This document shows positions 34,845-45,033 of a stretch of DNA of 64,000 nt, piece after piece (the stretch's first letter is position 1; every line of letters begins with the position of its first letter). The stretch spans positions 1 through 64,000 of the forward strand of contig NZ_ATXH01000013.1 of NCBI RefSeq assembly GCF_000421585.1, given 5' to 3'. The DNA is from Thermodesulfatator atlanticus DSM 21156 (GTDB taxonomy: Bacteria > Desulfobacterota > Thermodesulfobacteria > Thermodesulfobacteriales > Thermodesulfatatoraceae). Made by a program: the position numbers and the translations under genes. The notes beneath the pieces are model-generated. The model made no database searches, was not told the origin of the DNA, and was given only the letters and a program-made list of their open reading frames with translations.

Positions 34845-36190
34845 CTGAGCTTTTCGCGAATCAAAGCGGCAATCTCTTCGGCATAGGCCTTTATCTTGGC
34901 TTCGTCTAATCCCTCAAGCATCACACGATATTTGGGCTCTGTACCTGAAGGCCTAATGAGCACCCTTCCCTCATCGCCTAATTCCTTTTCAACCTTTGCC
35001 ACCAGTTCCGAAAGCCCAGGAATTTCTTCCTGGGGGACTTTTTCTTTTACTTTTACATTCACCAGGACCTGGGGATATTTTTCAAAAATATCGGCGAGCT
35101 CTGAAAGAGGTTTACCATGGCGCTTCATAACCGCAAGCACCTGAAGGGCCGCCAAAATACCGTCTCCGGTGGTAGCATGATCAAGGAAAATGATATGCCC
35201 TGACTGTTCGCCACCTAGGTTGATACCTTCCTCGCGCATCCTTTCTACTACAAAGCGATCGCCCACTTTAGTCCGAATCAAACGAAGCCCCATGGACTCA
35301 AGGACCTTTTCAAGCCCCATATTACTCATCACCGTGGCTACCACGGCATCGCCTTTAAGGGTACCGTTTTCTTTCATTTCTCTGGCACACATAGCCAGTA
35401 TCTGGTCCCCATCAACTATTCGCCCTTTCTCATCGATAACAATGACTCGGTCAGCGTCACCATCAAGGGCGATACCAAGGTGTGCGTTCTCCTGACGCAC
35501 TAGCTCTGCGACTTTTTGGGGATAAAGGGCCCCGCAACCATCGTTTATGTTTAGCCCATTTGGGGAGACCCCGATCTTTATCACTTCAGCGCCAAGTTCT
35601 TCAAAAACAGCAGGGGCAACCTTGTAAGCCGCGCCGTTTGCACAATCAAGGACTATCTTAAGCCCTTCAAGGGTCTCGCCTTTAGGAAAAGTATTTTTTA
35701 GGTGCACCACATAGCGGCCCCTTGCATCTTCAATACGATAGGCCTTGCCTATCTCTTCATTCTGAGCACGTTTAGAAGAAATGGAATCATTTAACACCAT
35801 GTCTTCTATTTCTTCTTCCAGTGCATCTGAAAGCTTAAAGCCGTCTCTGCCAAATATTTTGATCCCGTTGTCATAATAAGGATTATGAGAGGCGGAGATA
35901 ACAATGCCCGCGTCACAGCGCATGTCAGTAGTTAGGAACGCAATCGCAGGCGTTGGAAGCGGCCCCACAAAAAGGGCCTCTGCCCCCATGGAACAAAGCC
36001 CCGAAGCAATAGCATTCTCAAGAAGATACCCTGAGAGTCGGGTGTCTTTCCCGATAAGGATTTTGTGTTTACTTCCATGATTTTTGAAAAGATAACCCAC
36101 GGCACGACCCACTTGTAAGGCTATTTCTGGTGTCATGGGCCACTTATTGGCCTTACCACGGATGCCATCTGTGCCAAATAGTTTTCCCAT
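34841..36190 (-). CDS. glmM: Phosphoglucosamine mutase
   Basis: A 449-residue alpha-D-phosphohexomutase. The catalytic phosphoserine lies in [17 protein letters not shown] (Ser101); the metal site is DGDADRV near 242; the sugar-binding [18 protein letters not shown] and the C-terminal phosphate loop [15 protein letters not shown] are intact. It interconverts glucosamine 6- and 1-phosphate for UDP-GlcNAc. It ends the ftsH-folP-cdaA-cdaR-glmM operon, the classic order in which CdaR and GlmM control the diadenylate cyclase. Confidence 0.97.
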   Translation of the reverse strand: MGKLFGTDGIRGKANKWPMTPEIALQVGRAVGYLFKNHGSKHKILIGKDTRLSGYLLENAIASGLCSMGAEALFVGPLPTPAIAFLTTDMRCDAGIVISASHNPYYDNGIKIFGRDGFKLSDALEEEIEDMVLNDSISSKRAQNEEIGKAYRIEDARGRYVVHLKNTFPKGETLEGLKIVLDCANGAAYKVAPAVFEELGAEVIKIGVSPNGLNINDGCGALYPQKVAELVRQENAHLGIALDGDADRVIVIDEKGRIVDGDQILAMCAREMKENGTLKGDAVVATVMSNMGLEKVLESMGLRLIRTKVGDRFVVERMREEGINLGGEQSGHIIFLDHATTGDGILAALQVLAVMKRHGKPLSELADIFEKYPQVLVNVKVKEKVPQEEIPGLSELVAKVEKELGDEGRVLIRPSGTEPKYRVMLEGLDEAKIKAYAEEIAALIREKLS

Positions 36191-36222
36191 AACTACCCCT
36201 CTTGCAAAAGTTTTTAAGAAGG

Positions 36223-37134
36223 CTATTCAAGGTTAACCTTAATTTTGCGTGGCTCAAGCTCTAAAACTTTGACCCCAGGAGGCAATTCTATCTTTATTTC
36301 AAGGAGTTGTTTTGCTGGGGTTAGCTTTTTTAGCTCAACATAGGCCTTTATCTTTAGCTCTGCAAAAGCGCCCAACAGGCGCTCTGGCCCTTTGAGCACC
36401 AGGTTTATTTTCGAAGGCTCAAGGGTTGCGTGTCTTCCCTTGGGAAGACCCTTTATTTGTATCGGAAGATCTTTTATCTCCCTGGTGACAATTTTTTCCT
36501 TAAACCTGATGGTCACTTCTACCCGGTCATGGTCTGCCTTAATCATAGGGGGTATGTCAAGAAGCGCTATCTTTTTTACCTCTCCATAAAGCCCGGTGAT
36601 GTCGATAGGTCTGGTTTGGATTTCACGGATCCGGTAAATCAAGGATCTTGGGCCCTTTATTTTCACTTTGTCAGGAGAGACTTTTATTTCATCAACTATC
36701 CAACCTTGCTTGGGAGTCCCGTAAATCACGGGCTTCACCTTTACCACCCTTCTGGCCTCTTTTTCCAGGACAATTTCAATCTCGTCAGGGCTAATCTCTT
36801 GAATACTAAGACCTGCAGGTAAATCGAGCATTCGTGGCGTTATCTTGATACGGTGTTTTCCAACTCCCAGGCCCTTTAAATTCAAAACGACAACTACAGG
36901 CTTTTTTTCGATACTTCTGAGGATACTTCTTGGCCCCATCACCTTTATGTAAACATAAGCAGGCGGCTCTTTGATCAAGACAAGTCCTGCGGGAATATCC
37001 GTGACTTTAATTTCGGCAGTAATTTCCTTCTCGACTTTGTCTTCAAGGACCACAAAGAACCAGAGCAAAATGGCAAATGCCAGCGAAAGTATTTTTAAAA
37101 ACAAGTTTTGACTAAAAAACCTAAATGGATTCAC
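36223..37134 (-). CDS. cdaR: CdaR-like YbbR-domain regulator of diadenylate cyclase
   Basis: A 303-residue protein with one N-terminal membrane helix ([19 protein letters not shown], about 11-29) and about three YbbR beta-repeats, each with a core like [28 protein letters not shown] and [14 protein letters not shown]. YbbR proteins sit outside the membrane and control CdaA. It overlaps cdaA by 4 bases and precedes glmM by 32. Confidence 0.9.
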   Translation of the reverse strand: MNPFRFFSQNLFLKILSLAFAILLWFFVVLEDKVEKEITAEIKVTDIPAGLVLIKEPPAYVYIKVMGPRSILRSIEKKPVVVVLNLKGLGVGKHRIKITPRMLDLPAGLSIQEISPDEIEIVLEKEARRVVKVKPVIYGTPKQGWIVDEIKVSPDKVKIKGPRSLIYRIREIQTRPIDITGLYGEVKKIALLDIPPMIKADHDRVEVTIRFKEKIVTREIKDLPIQIKGLPKGRHATLEPSKINLVLKGPERLLGAFAELKIKAYVELKKLTPAKQLLEIKIELPPGVKVLELEPRKIKVNLE

Positions 37135-37931
37135 TTAAAAATGCGCCTCCGCCACCAGCGATTTTGGCCTTCCTGAAAGCCAAGTAAGTTGAGCAGCAAC
37201 TGCCGCAAATTAGAAGGCTGGATATCACGGGTAATCTTCCCGCCTAAGGCCACGGAAATGCTCCCGGTTTCCTCAGAAACCACGATGGCTACGGCATCAC
37301 TTACCTCTGTGATGCCTATGGCAGCCCTATGCCTTGTACCAAGGCGCCTGCTAATTTTGGGATTGGTAGAAAGAGGAAGAATCGCCCCGGCAACAGCAAC
37401 CCTTCCTTCGCGAATGATTACGGCTCCGTCGTGAAGGGGTGAATTTTTCTGAAAGATAGAAATCAATAAATCCCTGGTTACTTTGGCATCAAGAGGGGTA
37501 CCGCTTTCTATGAATTCCCCTAAACCGGTATTTCTCTCAATAACAATAAGGGCTCCGATTTTTTTTTCAGAAAGCACGGTAACGGCTTTCACAATTTCTT
37601 CGATAATTTGGCTGTACTCAGCGCTAGCCTTGACAAAAGGGGTCTGCCCCATCTGAATCAAGGCCCGCCTGATATCGTCCTGAAAAACAATAATGACCAC
37701 CAAAAAAATGGAAGAAAGAAAGGTGCCTAAAAGCCAGTGTAACGTAAGAAGCTGCAAATTTGCCGCCACAAAGTACATCATCACCAGCATGGCAAGGCCT
37801 GCTGCCATTTGAACTGCACGGGTACCACGGATAAGCAGGAGAATGCGGTAGAAAAGGTAGGCTACGATTAGGATGTCAACGATGTCTTGCCAGCGTAGGA
37901 GGTTCAGGTACTGCCTCAGGAGGTCTTTCAC
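37131..37931 (-). CDS. cdaA: Diadenylate cyclase CdaA
   Basis: A 266-residue protein with three N-terminal membrane helices (about 15-82) and a DAC domain (about 105-235) with the catalytic motifs SPLHDGAVII (DGA near 166) and TRHRAAIGITE (RHR near 200). It makes cyclic di-AMP, a second messenger for potassium, osmotic and cell-wall control. The order folP-cdaA-cdaR-glmM supports the CdaA assignment. Confidence 0.95.
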   Translation of the reverse strand: MKDLLRQYLNLLRWQDIVDILIVAYLFYRILLLIRGTRAVQMAAGLAMLVMMYFVAANLQLLTLHWLLGTFLSSIFLVVIIVFQDDIRRALIQMGQTPFVKASAEYSQIIEEIVKAVTVLSEKKIGALIVIERNTGLGEFIESGTPLDAKVTRDLLISIFQKNSPLHDGAVIIREGRVAVAGAILPLSTNPKISRRLGTRHRAAIGITEVSDAVAIVVSEETGSISVALGGKITRDIQPSNLRQLLLNLLGFQEGQNRWWRRRIFK

Positions 37932-38770
37932 CGAACCCCCTTTATAGCTTCCATTACCCTTAAAACATCATTGGCCATGGCCACGTTATGAACGCGCACC
38001 AGATCTACATTTTTAAGGGCTGCATAGGCTACCACAGCCATGGTGCCCGCATCCCTTTCAGGGGCTTCTTTTCCCAAAATCTGGCCTAGAAAAGATTTAC
38101 GTGAAGGACCAAGCATAACTGGTAAACGTAATCTTTTAAAAAAATCTACATGTTTGATTATTTTGAGGTTGTCTTCAAAACGCTTACCAAAACCAATGCC
38201 AGGATCAATGATAAGTTTTTCTCTTTTGATACCACTTTTTTCGGCAAAATTTATTCTTTCTTCAAAGAAAAGGGCTATTTCTTCCAGCACATCTTCATAC
38301 TCAGGATTAACCTGCATGGTTTGGGGGTTGCCTTTCATGTGCATCAAGATGACCGGAACATTGGCCTTAGCTGCCACTTTGGCCATAGCAGGATCAAAAC
38401 GCAAAGCACTCACGTCGTTAATGATGTCAGCCCCAGCAGCAAGGGCTTCTTCAGCCACTTTGGCCTTGTAAGTGTCAATAGAAATAGGAATGTCGCAAGC
38501 CTTCCTAATGGCCTCGACAACCGGGACAACCCTTTTTAATTCTTCTTCAACTGGGACGGGCTTAGCAAAGGGCCTGGTAGATTCCCCTCCAATGTCGATA
38601 ATATCTACCCCGGCAGCGATAAGCTCTTCAGCACGCCTTAAGGCCTTAGCAGGGTTTAGATAAAGGCCACCGTCAGAAAAAGAATCAGGCGTTATGTTTA
38701 AAACGCCCACAAGATAAGTTTTTTCGCCCCATTCGAATAATTTGTTTCTAACTTTAAGCGGCGGCAGCAT
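37928..38770 (-). CDS. folP: Dihydropteroate synthase
   Basis: A 280-residue TIM-barrel enzyme: VGVLNITPDSFSDGGLYL, DIIDIGGESTRPFAKPV, IINDVSAL, LIDPGIGFGKRFEDNL and VMLGPSRKSFLG are the standard FolP motifs. It joins p-aminobenzoate to dihydropterin pyrophosphate in folate synthesis. It sits 2 bases after ftsH and overlaps cdaA by 4. Confidence 0.96.
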   Translation of the reverse strand: MLPPLKVRNKLFEWGEKTYLVGVLNITPDSFSDGGLYLNPAKALRRAEELIAAGVDIIDIGGESTRPFAKPVPVEEELKRVVPVVEAIRKACDIPISIDTYKAKVAEEALAAGADIINDVSALRFDPAMAKVAAKANVPVILMHMKGNPQTMQVNPEYEDVLEEIALFFEERINFAEKSGIKREKLIIDPGIGFGKRFEDNLKIIKHVDFFKRLRLPVMLGPSRKSFLGQILGKEAPERDAGTMAVVAYAALKNVDLVRVHNVAMANDVLRVMEAIKGVR

Positions 38771-38772
38771 CC

Positions 38773-40605
38773 CTACGAAACAGCTCCCTCGGCAGGCCTT
38801 TCTGACGAAAGGCCAAGTATTTCATCAATAGCCTTGCCGTCTAAGGTTTCTTTTTCAAGCAGCGCATTCGCCAAACGGTGAAGTAGCTCGATATTGTCCT
38901 CGAGCAACTTTTTGGCCTTGTTATAGCAAGTAAGCACAATGTCTCTGATTTCATTATCAATGGCAAGGGCAGTGGCTTCACTGTAGTTTTTGATTTGCGT
39001 AAGCTCTTTGCCGAGGAAAACTGGCTCGTGACGCTGGCCAAAGGCCACGGGGCCAAGCTTTTCACTCATTCCCCATTCACAAACCATACGACGGGCAATC
39101 TCAGTAGCCCGTTCGATATCATTTCCAGCACCAGTAGTAAATTCGTTGAACACCAACTCTTCAGCGGCACGTCCACCAAGAAGCACCATGAGGCGCTTTA
39201 GCAGATAGTCTTTGGGATAAGTGTGGCGCTCATCAAGGGGAAGTTGCTGAGTAATCCCCAGGGCCTGACCTCTGGGAATAATGCTTACTTTGTGCACCGG
39301 ATCAGTTCCAGGAAGAAGTTTTGCTACCATGGTGTGGCCAGCTTCGTGATAAGCGGTAATTCTTTTTTCTTCTTCACTTATCACCGCGGTCTTGCGCTCA
39401 CGGCCCATAAGGATTTTATCTTTGGCTTCTTCAAAGTCTTCCATGTGGACCTTGTCTTTTCCTTTGCGTGCGGCAATAAGTGCGGCTTCGTTAACCAGGT
39501 TCTGTAAATCAGCCCCGGTGAACCCTGGGGTAGATTTGGCAATGACTTCAAGATCAACGTCTTCGGCAATGGGGACATTTCTGGTATGAACCTTGAGGAT
39601 CTTTTCCCGACCTTTAACGTCAGGGGGTGGTACCACCACCTGGCGGTCAAAGCGCCCAGGACGCAAAAGGGCTGGGTCTAAAATGTCTGGGCGGTTGGTG
39701 GCTGCAATGACGATGATTCCCTCATTGCCTTCAAAGCCGTCCATCTCTACCAGAAGCTGGTTAAGGGTTTGTTCGCGTTCATCATGCCCACCGCCAAGCC
39801 CCGCACCACGGTGTCTGCCTACGGCGTCGATTTCATCAATGAAGATGATACAAGGAGCGTTTTTCTTCGCCTGGGTAAAAAGATCTCGCACCCTGGCGGC
39901 ACCAACACCAACGAACATCTCTACAAAATCCGAACCACTAATGCTGAAAAAGGGCACCCCTGCTTCTCCAGCGATGGCCTTGGCAAGAAGGGTTTTCCCT
40001 GTTCCTGGTGGGCCAACCAAAAGAACACCTTTGGGGATGCGACCGCCAAGCTTGGTAAACTTTTGGGGATCTCGCAAAAATTCAATCACTTCTTCAAGTT
40101 CTTCTTTGGCTTCATCAACACCGGCCACGTCTTCAAAAGTGACTTTTACTTCTTCGCCAGAGATCATGCGCGCCCGGCTGCGGCCAAAAGAAAAGGCCCG
40201 ACCGCTTCCTGCCTGCATCTGGCGCATGAAAAATATCCACACCCCCACCAAGAGAAGCATGGGAAGCCAGGATATTAAGAACGACAGGTACCAAGGATTT
40301 TCTTCATGGGGTTTGACGTTTATGCGGACCCCAGCCTCACGCAAAATCGGAAATATTTCGTTGTCTCCGTCCGGGATATAGGTAACAAAGGTTTCTTTCT
40401 TATCTGCCACAACACCTCGTATTTCTTTGCCTTTGATAGTCACCTCGGTAATTTGGCCCTTTTTGACCATAGAAATAAAATCAGTATAAGAGATTTCCTG
40501 GCCGGTCTTGTGAGGGGTGCTAACCAGGTTGAACAAAAATATCATTGCGAGCGCAATTAACAGCCAAATTGTCAGGTTTCGATAAAAACTACGCAAATCT
40601 CTCAC
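38773..40605 (-). CDS. ftsH: ATP-dependent zinc metalloprotease FtsH
   Basis: A 610-residue membrane AAA+ protease. Two membrane helices (about 10-28 and 107-125) flank a periplasmic domain. The AAA domain has [15 protein letters not shown] near residue 200, and the second region of homology [17 protein letters not shown]. The zinc site is AYHEAGHTM near 420. It degrades misassembled membrane proteins and short-lived regulators. The start is GTG at 40605, but a TTG at 40596 has better spacing to the GAGGTGA site, so the first residues are uncertain. Confidence 0.95.
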   Translation of the reverse strand: MRDLRSFYRNLTIWLLIALAMIFLFNLVSTPHKTGQEISYTDFISMVKKGQITEVTIKGKEIRGVVADKKETFVTYIPDGDNEIFPILREAGVRINVKPHEENPWYLSFLISWLPMLLLVGVWIFFMRQMQAGSGRAFSFGRSRARMISGEEVKVTFEDVAGVDEAKEELEEVIEFLRDPQKFTKLGGRIPKGVLLVGPPGTGKTLLAKAIAGEAGVPFFSISGSDFVEMFVGVGAARVRDLFTQAKKNAPCIIFIDEIDAVGRHRGAGLGGGHDEREQTLNQLLVEMDGFEGNEGIIVIAATNRPDILDPALLRPGRFDRQVVVPPPDVKGREKILKVHTRNVPIAEDVDLEVIAKSTPGFTGADLQNLVNEAALIAARKGKDKVHMEDFEEAKDKILMGRERKTAVISEEEKRITAYHEAGHTMVAKLLPGTDPVHKVSIIPRGQALGITQQLPLDERHTYPKDYLLKRLMVLLGGRAAEELVFNEFTTGAGNDIERATEIARRMVCEWGMSEKLGPVAFGQRHEPVFLGKELTQIKNYSEATALAIDNEIRDIVLTCYNKAKKLLEDNIELLHRLANALLEKETLDGKAIDEILGLSSERPAEGAVS

Positions 40606-40857
40606 CTCGAAGAAAATTTTTATTAAAAATTTTTGTATAAAGTTTAAATCTTTGCGAAAAATTTGGCAATCTATCAGGCAAATTTAGACAAAAATTTAAT
40701 TCTTGACATCCTAGTAACCGTTTCCATTTTTTCATTCGAAAAATGAGAAAAAGTGATCCCAGTAACAAACCAGGTTGGCCTTCTACTGTTCATGGGTTTG
40801 TAACTAAAAATTTTGGGTAGCTATCTTGTGCTCAAAGAAGTTATGTTTATTTTGTTT
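40606..40857. other. AT-rich intergenic region with repeat-like core, no gene seen
   Basis: No coding frame is supported between the ftsH start and repeat copy C. AT-rich runs near 40610-40640 could hold the ftsH promoter. A segment at about 40720-40765 (CCGTTTCCATTTTTTCATTCG then CGAAAAATGAG and GATCCCAG) resembles the inner inverted core of repeat copies D and E, so an older repeat copy may be decayed here. Confidence 0.4.
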
Positions 40858-40944
40858 GAGACTTTTGCAAAATTGCCAAGAGCAGTGTTGCGAGCCAACC
40901 GTATGGGATCCTAAAACGAGACTTAAAAAGTTTTGCAAGGGTCC
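40858..40944. repeat. Palindromic MITE-like repeat, copy C (87 bp)
   Basis: It begins GAGACTTTTGCAAAATTGCC and ends TTTTGCAAGGGTCC, so its ends are inverted repeats matching copies A, D and E with a few changes. The middle holds GTATGGGATCC. It lies 31 bases upstream of the plus-strand gene at 40976. Confidence 0.65.
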
Positions 40945-40975
40945 ATTGTAAAATTTCGGAAAAAAGGAGTAAGCC

Positions 40976-41698
40976 ATGACAAAGACAATTTTTGCCATTA
41001 GTCGTCCTATAAGGATTGCTGCAGGTGTTTTAACTCCTGAGGAAAAGGGCGAATTGCTAATGAAAGAAGAAATAGACCTGGACGAAGGAGTTTCAGGAAA
41101 AAGTATTTTTGATTTTAACGACTATTTTGAGGAGTTTGGGGTTGATTTTGATTCGTTAGAAGATTTTGAAGGCCCTGGCATATTGGGACTTGACGTAGAA
41201 ACCCTTAGAAAAAGGGCCGTATACCTTCCCTTCCGTGTGCCCAAAGGTAAAGACTTTCTCCTTTTCAAAAGGTTTTTGATCAGTGACGAAGAATTTGCCG
41301 CCAAGTTCATTTTTCCATTTGAGGACCTATCTCCTGAAAAACTCATTCCCCTGGTCTTTGATTTTGGAGACTTTTGTGGAGGAGAGTCTCTTTTGGTAGG
41401 CTTTTTCTATTGTCACGACAATGACCCCGATAACCTAAAAGAATTCTTGGATTTAGAACTTAGAAGACTACCCCGGGGTAAAGAACCAAAATTCTTAAAA
41501 GAACTCGAAGCAGCCCTACTTGAGGGAAGGCTTCCTTTTGGCCCCAAAATACCCGGGAAACTGAGCTTTCACCCAGCCATCCCCATGGAAGCAGAGTTTG
41601 AAGAACGCTATGAAGTGCTTGTTCTTGAAAGTCGCGGAGAAGAAACAGAATGTTTTAGCCTTGCAGTCAAGGAAGAGCGACCCCTTATTGAAGTTTAA
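40976..41698 (+). CDS. Conserved-looking acidic hypothetical protein
   Basis: A 240-residue protein with a good AAGGAG ribosome site 7 bases upstream. It is acidic, with two Asp/Glu-rich stretches (DFNDYFEEFGVDFDSLEDFE, about 45-64) and a few aromatic-rich strands. There is no signal peptide, membrane helix or recognised domain. A cysteine at about 135 (GDFCGG) and CHDND near 147 are the only notable cysteines. I do not recognise it. It converges on ribD with a 14-base overlap. Confidence 0.6.
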   Translation: MTKTIFAISRPIRIAAGVLTPEEKGELLMKEEIDLDEGVSGKSIFDFNDYFEEFGVDFDSLEDFEGPGILGLDVETLRKRAVYLPFRVPKGKDFLLFKRFLISDEEFAAKFIFPFEDLSPEKLIPLVFDFGDFCGGESLLVGFFYCHDNDPDNLKEFLDLELRRLPRGKEPKFLKELEAALLEGRLPFGPKIPGKLSFHPAIPMEAEFEERYEVLVLESRGEETECFSLAVKEERPLIEV

Positions 41699-42803
41699 GG
41701 GGATCTGTTAAAAAACCGCTTACTAAAAAAGAATCCCCTAGTCTTTTTAAGGAAAAAGAAGAAAGGCGGAAAGCATCTTTCAGATAGGCTGCCCCTTGCC
41801 CCAAGATAGCAGCAGGGGCAGCCTCCCCGCCGATAATGTAAGGTCCGTAAAAAAAGGCGATTTCATCCACCAGGCCGCTATCAAAAAAGCTTCCGTGTAC
41901 GGTAGCCCCACCTTCAACCAAAATGCTCAAGATCCCTTGAGAAAGGGCTTTTTCTCCTAAGGCGTAAAGATCAATCATGCCTTCTTTTAGAGGAAGAGGC
42001 CAAACTTCGACACCAGCCTCCTCAAAGGCTTTAACCTTCTTTTTATCTACCTGTTCGGAACAGGCCAAGATGGTTTTGCCGCGTTTTTGCTGAAAAATCT
42101 TGTAAGTCAGGGGTAACGAAAGCTTGGTATCCAGAACAATGCGAATCGGATCACGCCCTCCTCGGATGCGACAGGTAAGGGAAGGATTATCAAGTATCAC
42201 GGTATTTTTCCCCACCAAAATGGCATCACAAATGTTGCGCAGCCGGTGCCCAAAGCGCCTGGCCGCTTCTCCTGTTATCCATTTCGAATCACCTGTGCGA
42301 GTAGCAATACGGCCGTCAAGACTCATGGCAGCCTTGGCTATTATCCAGGCATATTTTTGGGTTACGGATTTCAAGAAAAAGCGGCAAAGAACGGCACATT
42401 CCTTTACAAGTACCCCTGTTACTACCTCTAAGCCCTTTTCCTTGAGGAATTCTGCTCCACCCTTTGCCTTAGGATTCGGATCCGGGCAACCAATGACCAC
42501 TCTTTTTATTCCTGCCCTTAAGATGGCTTGAGTACAAGGAGGGGTGCGTCCCTGGTGATTACAGGGCTCTAAAGTAACGTAGATAGTGGCGCCGCGGGCC
42601 TCTTCCCCTGCTTCCCTTAAAGCGTGAACCTCGGCATGCGGCGTCCCTGCCTTGCGGTGATACCCCCTGCCAACGATTTGGCCATTTTTTACCACCACCG
42701 CCCCTACCGGGGGATTGGGAGAGGTGCGCCCAAGGCCTTTGCGCCCTTCCTGAAGGGCCTTGCGCATGAAAAACTCGTCTTCTTTACTTGCTTTAATTTC
42801 CAT
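41685..42803 (-). CDS. ribD: Bifunctional riboflavin biosynthesis deaminase/reductase
   Basis: A 372-residue RibD. The N-terminal cytidine-deaminase-like domain has the zinc motifs GTPHAEVHAL (about 50-59) and EPCNHQGRTPPC (about 77-88). The C-terminal reductase domain has AAMSLDGRIATRTGDSKWI, LVGKNTVILDNPSLTCR and ILVEGGATVHGSF. It does two early steps of riboflavin synthesis. No FMN riboswitch is possible because the hydrogenase protease gene ends at 42804, directly before it. Confidence 0.95.
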   Translation of the reverse strand: MEIKASKEDEFFMRKALQEGRKGLGRTSPNPPVGAVVVKNGQIVGRGYHRKAGTPHAEVHALREAGEEARGATIYVTLEPCNHQGRTPPCTQAILRAGIKRVVIGCPDPNPKAKGGAEFLKEKGLEVVTGVLVKECAVLCRFFLKSVTQKYAWIIAKAAMSLDGRIATRTGDSKWITGEAARRFGHRLRNICDAILVGKNTVILDNPSLTCRIRGGRDPIRIVLDTKLSLPLTYKIFQQKRGKTILACSEQVDKKKVKAFEEAGVEVWPLPLKEGMIDLYALGEKALSQGILSILVEGGATVHGSFFDSGLVDEIAFFYGPYIIGGEAAPAAILGQGAAYLKDAFRLSSFSLKRLGDSFLVSGFLTDPLKLQ

Positions 42804-43271
42804 TTACCAAAGGGATCTTAAATGGTTGACTAGCTTTTCAATAGCAGCTTTTACCCTGGGAGAAATTTCCTCGGAAAACTCGTCTATGTTCTCCACTTCT
42901 ATCAAATAGGCGGTGAGTTCTTTTGGCATTTCGTCTTTAAATACCACGTAACCGACTTCGATAATATGTCCCACGGTCATGGCATGGGTATTTACCGAAG
43001 AAACATGGGGCAGGCGCAACTCCTCGCCTTTTAGCTCAATAATAGTTCCTGGCTCTTTGCCCCACTGCGCGGCATCAATTAAAAAAGCTCGGCGGTAACC
43101 TCTAATTTTATCTAAAAGCTCAAACCCAGTAGTATAAAGTTCTACCAAATCCCAGGGACAACCAAGCTCACGCAGACCTGCCACTACTTCAAGCCCTGCC
43201 CGGTCGTCTTGGAGATAAGGGTTCCCTATGCCCACTAAAACAGTATCTGATTTTAGCGTATCTTTTTCCAT
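42804..43271 (-). CDS. Hydrogenase maturation protease (HycI/HyaD-like)
   Basis: A 155-residue peptidase of the M52 family: VLVGIGNPYLQDDRAGLEVV (about 11-30) with the nickel-binding acid, LIDAAQWGKEPGTI (about 68-81) with the second acid, and THAMTVGHIIEV with the histidine region. It removes the C-terminal peptide of the NiFe hydrogenase large subunit after nickel insertion. Its likely substrate, MvhA, is encoded just upstream beyond a terminator and repeat copy D. Confidence 0.85.
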   Translation of the reverse strand: MEKDTLKSDTVLVGIGNPYLQDDRAGLEVVAGLRELGCPWDLVELYTTGFELLDKIRGYRRAFLIDAAQWGKEPGTIIELKGEELRLPHVSSVNTHAMTVGHIIEVGYVVFKDEMPKELTAYLIEVENIDEFSEEISPRVKAAIEKLVNHLRSLW

Positions 43272-43336
43272 GAAAATACCTATTCACAACGAATTTTCCG
43301 GATCTTCGCAACTTTGTAAAGGTTTTATTCGTAAGT

Positions 43337-43466
43337 GAGATCTTTGCAAGATAGCTTTTCTAAAGGCCCGTACAAGGATGCGTTCCCATTTTTCGGAACG
43401 AAAAATAGGAACGGATCCCTGAGCTTGTGCTTGCAACACTAATCCCTACAATTTTGCAAAGGTCTC
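43337..43466. repeat. Palindromic MITE-like repeat, copy D (130 bp)
   Basis: It begins GAGATCTTTGCAAGATAGC and ends AATTTTGCAAAGGTCTC. Its centre is a second nested inverted repeat, GCGTTCCCATTTTTCGG against CGAAAAATAGGAACGG, followed by ATCCCTG. It lies between mvhA (downstream of its terminator) and the hydrogenase protease gene. It is the longest and best-preserved copy. Confidence 0.75.
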
Positions 43467-43505
43467 GAAAACAATTTAGATATTTAGGTATTAAAAAATA
43501 ATTTA

Positions 43506-43541
43506 AAAACTAAAAAGGGAGGGAGTACCCCCTCCCTTTTT
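43506..43541 (-). terminator. Rho-independent terminator of the hdr-mvh operon
   Basis: A perfect 12-bp stem (AAAAAGGGAGGG with CCCTCCCTTTTT) with a 6-base loop begins 5 bases after the mvhA stop codon on the minus strand and is followed by TTTTTAGTTTTTAAAT. It closes the energy operon and separates it from repeat copy D and the protease gene. Confidence 0.9.
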
Positions 43542-43545
43542 AGAC

Positions 43546-45015
43546 TTAGAAATTACGCAGGGTCTTATAGAGGTTGCCTTTGCGGTCGTAGATGGCGATT
43601 TCTATGGGGGTGACTCCGGGACCAGCCGCATGGGTAGCACAAGCTAAGCAGAGGTCATAGGGTCTGAAGGCCATCTCAACGTAGTTAAGAATCGCTTCGT
43701 TTACTTTGCCCTCTTTAATGAAGTGCTTGGCAGCTTTTCTGATAGCTGCGTTAATCGGACCTTTGTTATGGGTAGTAGCAACAATCATGTTGGCATTAGT
43801 AACGTAGCCGTTTTCATCGGTCTGATAATGATGGATCAAGGTGCCACGAGGAGCTTCAACAATACCAACACCTTCGCCGGTAATATTAAAATCATGACGG
43901 CGGGTTTCTGGAGAGGTAATTTCAGGATCACTTGCTAGTTCCACAATACGCTCTGCAGAATGGAGCATCTCAATGGCACGAGCCCAATGGTAAGCCTGGA
44001 TATAATGCACCGGACGTTCATTAAAGGTGCTCCAGAATTTTTCGTATGCTTCCTGGGCAAGAGGAGTGCTAAAACCCTTAGCCACGTTAATACGAGGAAG
44101 GGGCCCTACACTATAAAGGCTTGTCCCCTCACCATCATCATAGCCCTTCCAGCCGATTTGCTTGAGGTATGGCATCTTAAGGTAGCTCCAGGGAAGCACT
44201 CTCTCAGAGATAAAATCAAGATATTGTTTGCCGGTGTATGAACCTATTTCTTCTCCGTTGTAGGAAATCACTTTCTGGACCTTGGGCTCATATAAAGAAG
44301 AGATTATGCCATTTTCATCCACGCCAGCCATGTAATTTACAACGACCTTATACATGTCGCCGGTAACGAGTTCCATATATTTTTCGTTCTTGAGCACAAC
44401 ATCTTCAAACACCTGGAGGGTAAATTTGCCGAGTTCCACGAGCTCTTTGCCCCAGGCAAGGATCTGCTGGCGCTCTTCTTCATTCAGCTTTTTGGCCCAG
44501 CCACCAGGAAGCGCAGAAACAGGATGATTAGGCTTACCCCCTAAGAGTTCGAAAATTTTAACCGCATAACCACGGCGCTGAAGCACCTGACGCCCTACAT
44601 CGACGCCTACTTTCATGATTAGGCCGATTAAGTTTCTCTCAGCAGGTGAAGCCTCAGGACCAACAACATAATCAGGAAGCCCCAGGGCATAGAGAATAGC
44701 CGCATGATCTTCAACGTGGTGGGCGTTAAAATAAATCTCACGCAGTTTACGTGCCACCGGAGTAGGCTCTACACCAAAAATTTGGTCCATAGCCTTCATG
44801 GAGGCGGTAAAATGGACCCCTCGGCATACCCCGCAAATGGTAGAAACTGTGCGGGGGACTTCCTCCATGGGCATGCCCTGTACAAATTTTTCGTATCCAC
44901 GAAACTCTACTACCTGGAAGAAGGCATTATCCACATTGCCATTATCATCAAGGAAAATGGCAATCTTTCCATGCCCTTCCAATCGAGTAATCGGCTCAAT
45001 AGTTATCTTTTTCAT
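43546..45015 (-). CDS. mvhA: F420-non-reducing NiFe hydrogenase large subunit
   Basis: A 489-residue group 3 NiFe hydrogenase catalytic subunit. The proximal nickel motif is ICGVCRGVHF (C61, C64) after the N-terminal RLEGHGK, and the distal motif is DLCLACATH (about 454-462, C456, C459). Both nickel sites are cysteine, so it is not a NiFeSe enzyme. A 27-residue tail after His462 is the expected protease-cleaved extension. The start is ATG at 45015 (AGGAGG 8 bases upstream); a TTG three bases earlier is less likely. With MvhG and MvhD it feeds H2 electrons to HdrABC. Confidence 0.93.
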   Translation of the reverse strand: MKKITIEPITRLEGHGKIAIFLDDNGNVDNAFFQVVEFRGYEKFVQGMPMEEVPRTVSTICGVCRGVHFTASMKAMDQIFGVEPTPVARKLREIYFNAHHVEDHAAILYALGLPDYVVGPEASPAERNLIGLIMKVGVDVGRQVLQRRGYAVKIFELLGGKPNHPVSALPGGWAKKLNEEERQQILAWGKELVELGKFTLQVFEDVVLKNEKYMELVTGDMYKVVVNYMAGVDENGIISSLYEPKVQKVISYNGEEIGSYTGKQYLDFISERVLPWSYLKMPYLKQIGWKGYDDGEGTSLYSVGPLPRINVAKGFSTPLAQEAYEKFWSTFNERPVHYIQAYHWARAIEMLHSAERIVELASDPEITSPETRRHDFNITGEGVGIVEAPRGTLIHHYQTDENGYVTNANMIVATTHNKGPINAAIRKAAKHFIKEGKVNEAILNYVEMAFRPYDLCLACATHAAGPGVTPIEIAIYDRKGNLYKTLRNF

Positions 45016-45033
45016 CAAAAATCCTCCTAAGGA

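Noticed and set aside
39593-40381. A 262-codon plus-strand open frame opposite ftsH.
   Set aside because: It is the complement of the well-supported ftsH AAA domain, rich in Ser/Pro/Arg and without family motifs or a ribosome site.
41685-42803. An FMN riboswitch in front of ribD.
   Set aside because: The protease gene ends directly before ribD, so there is no leader region to hold one.
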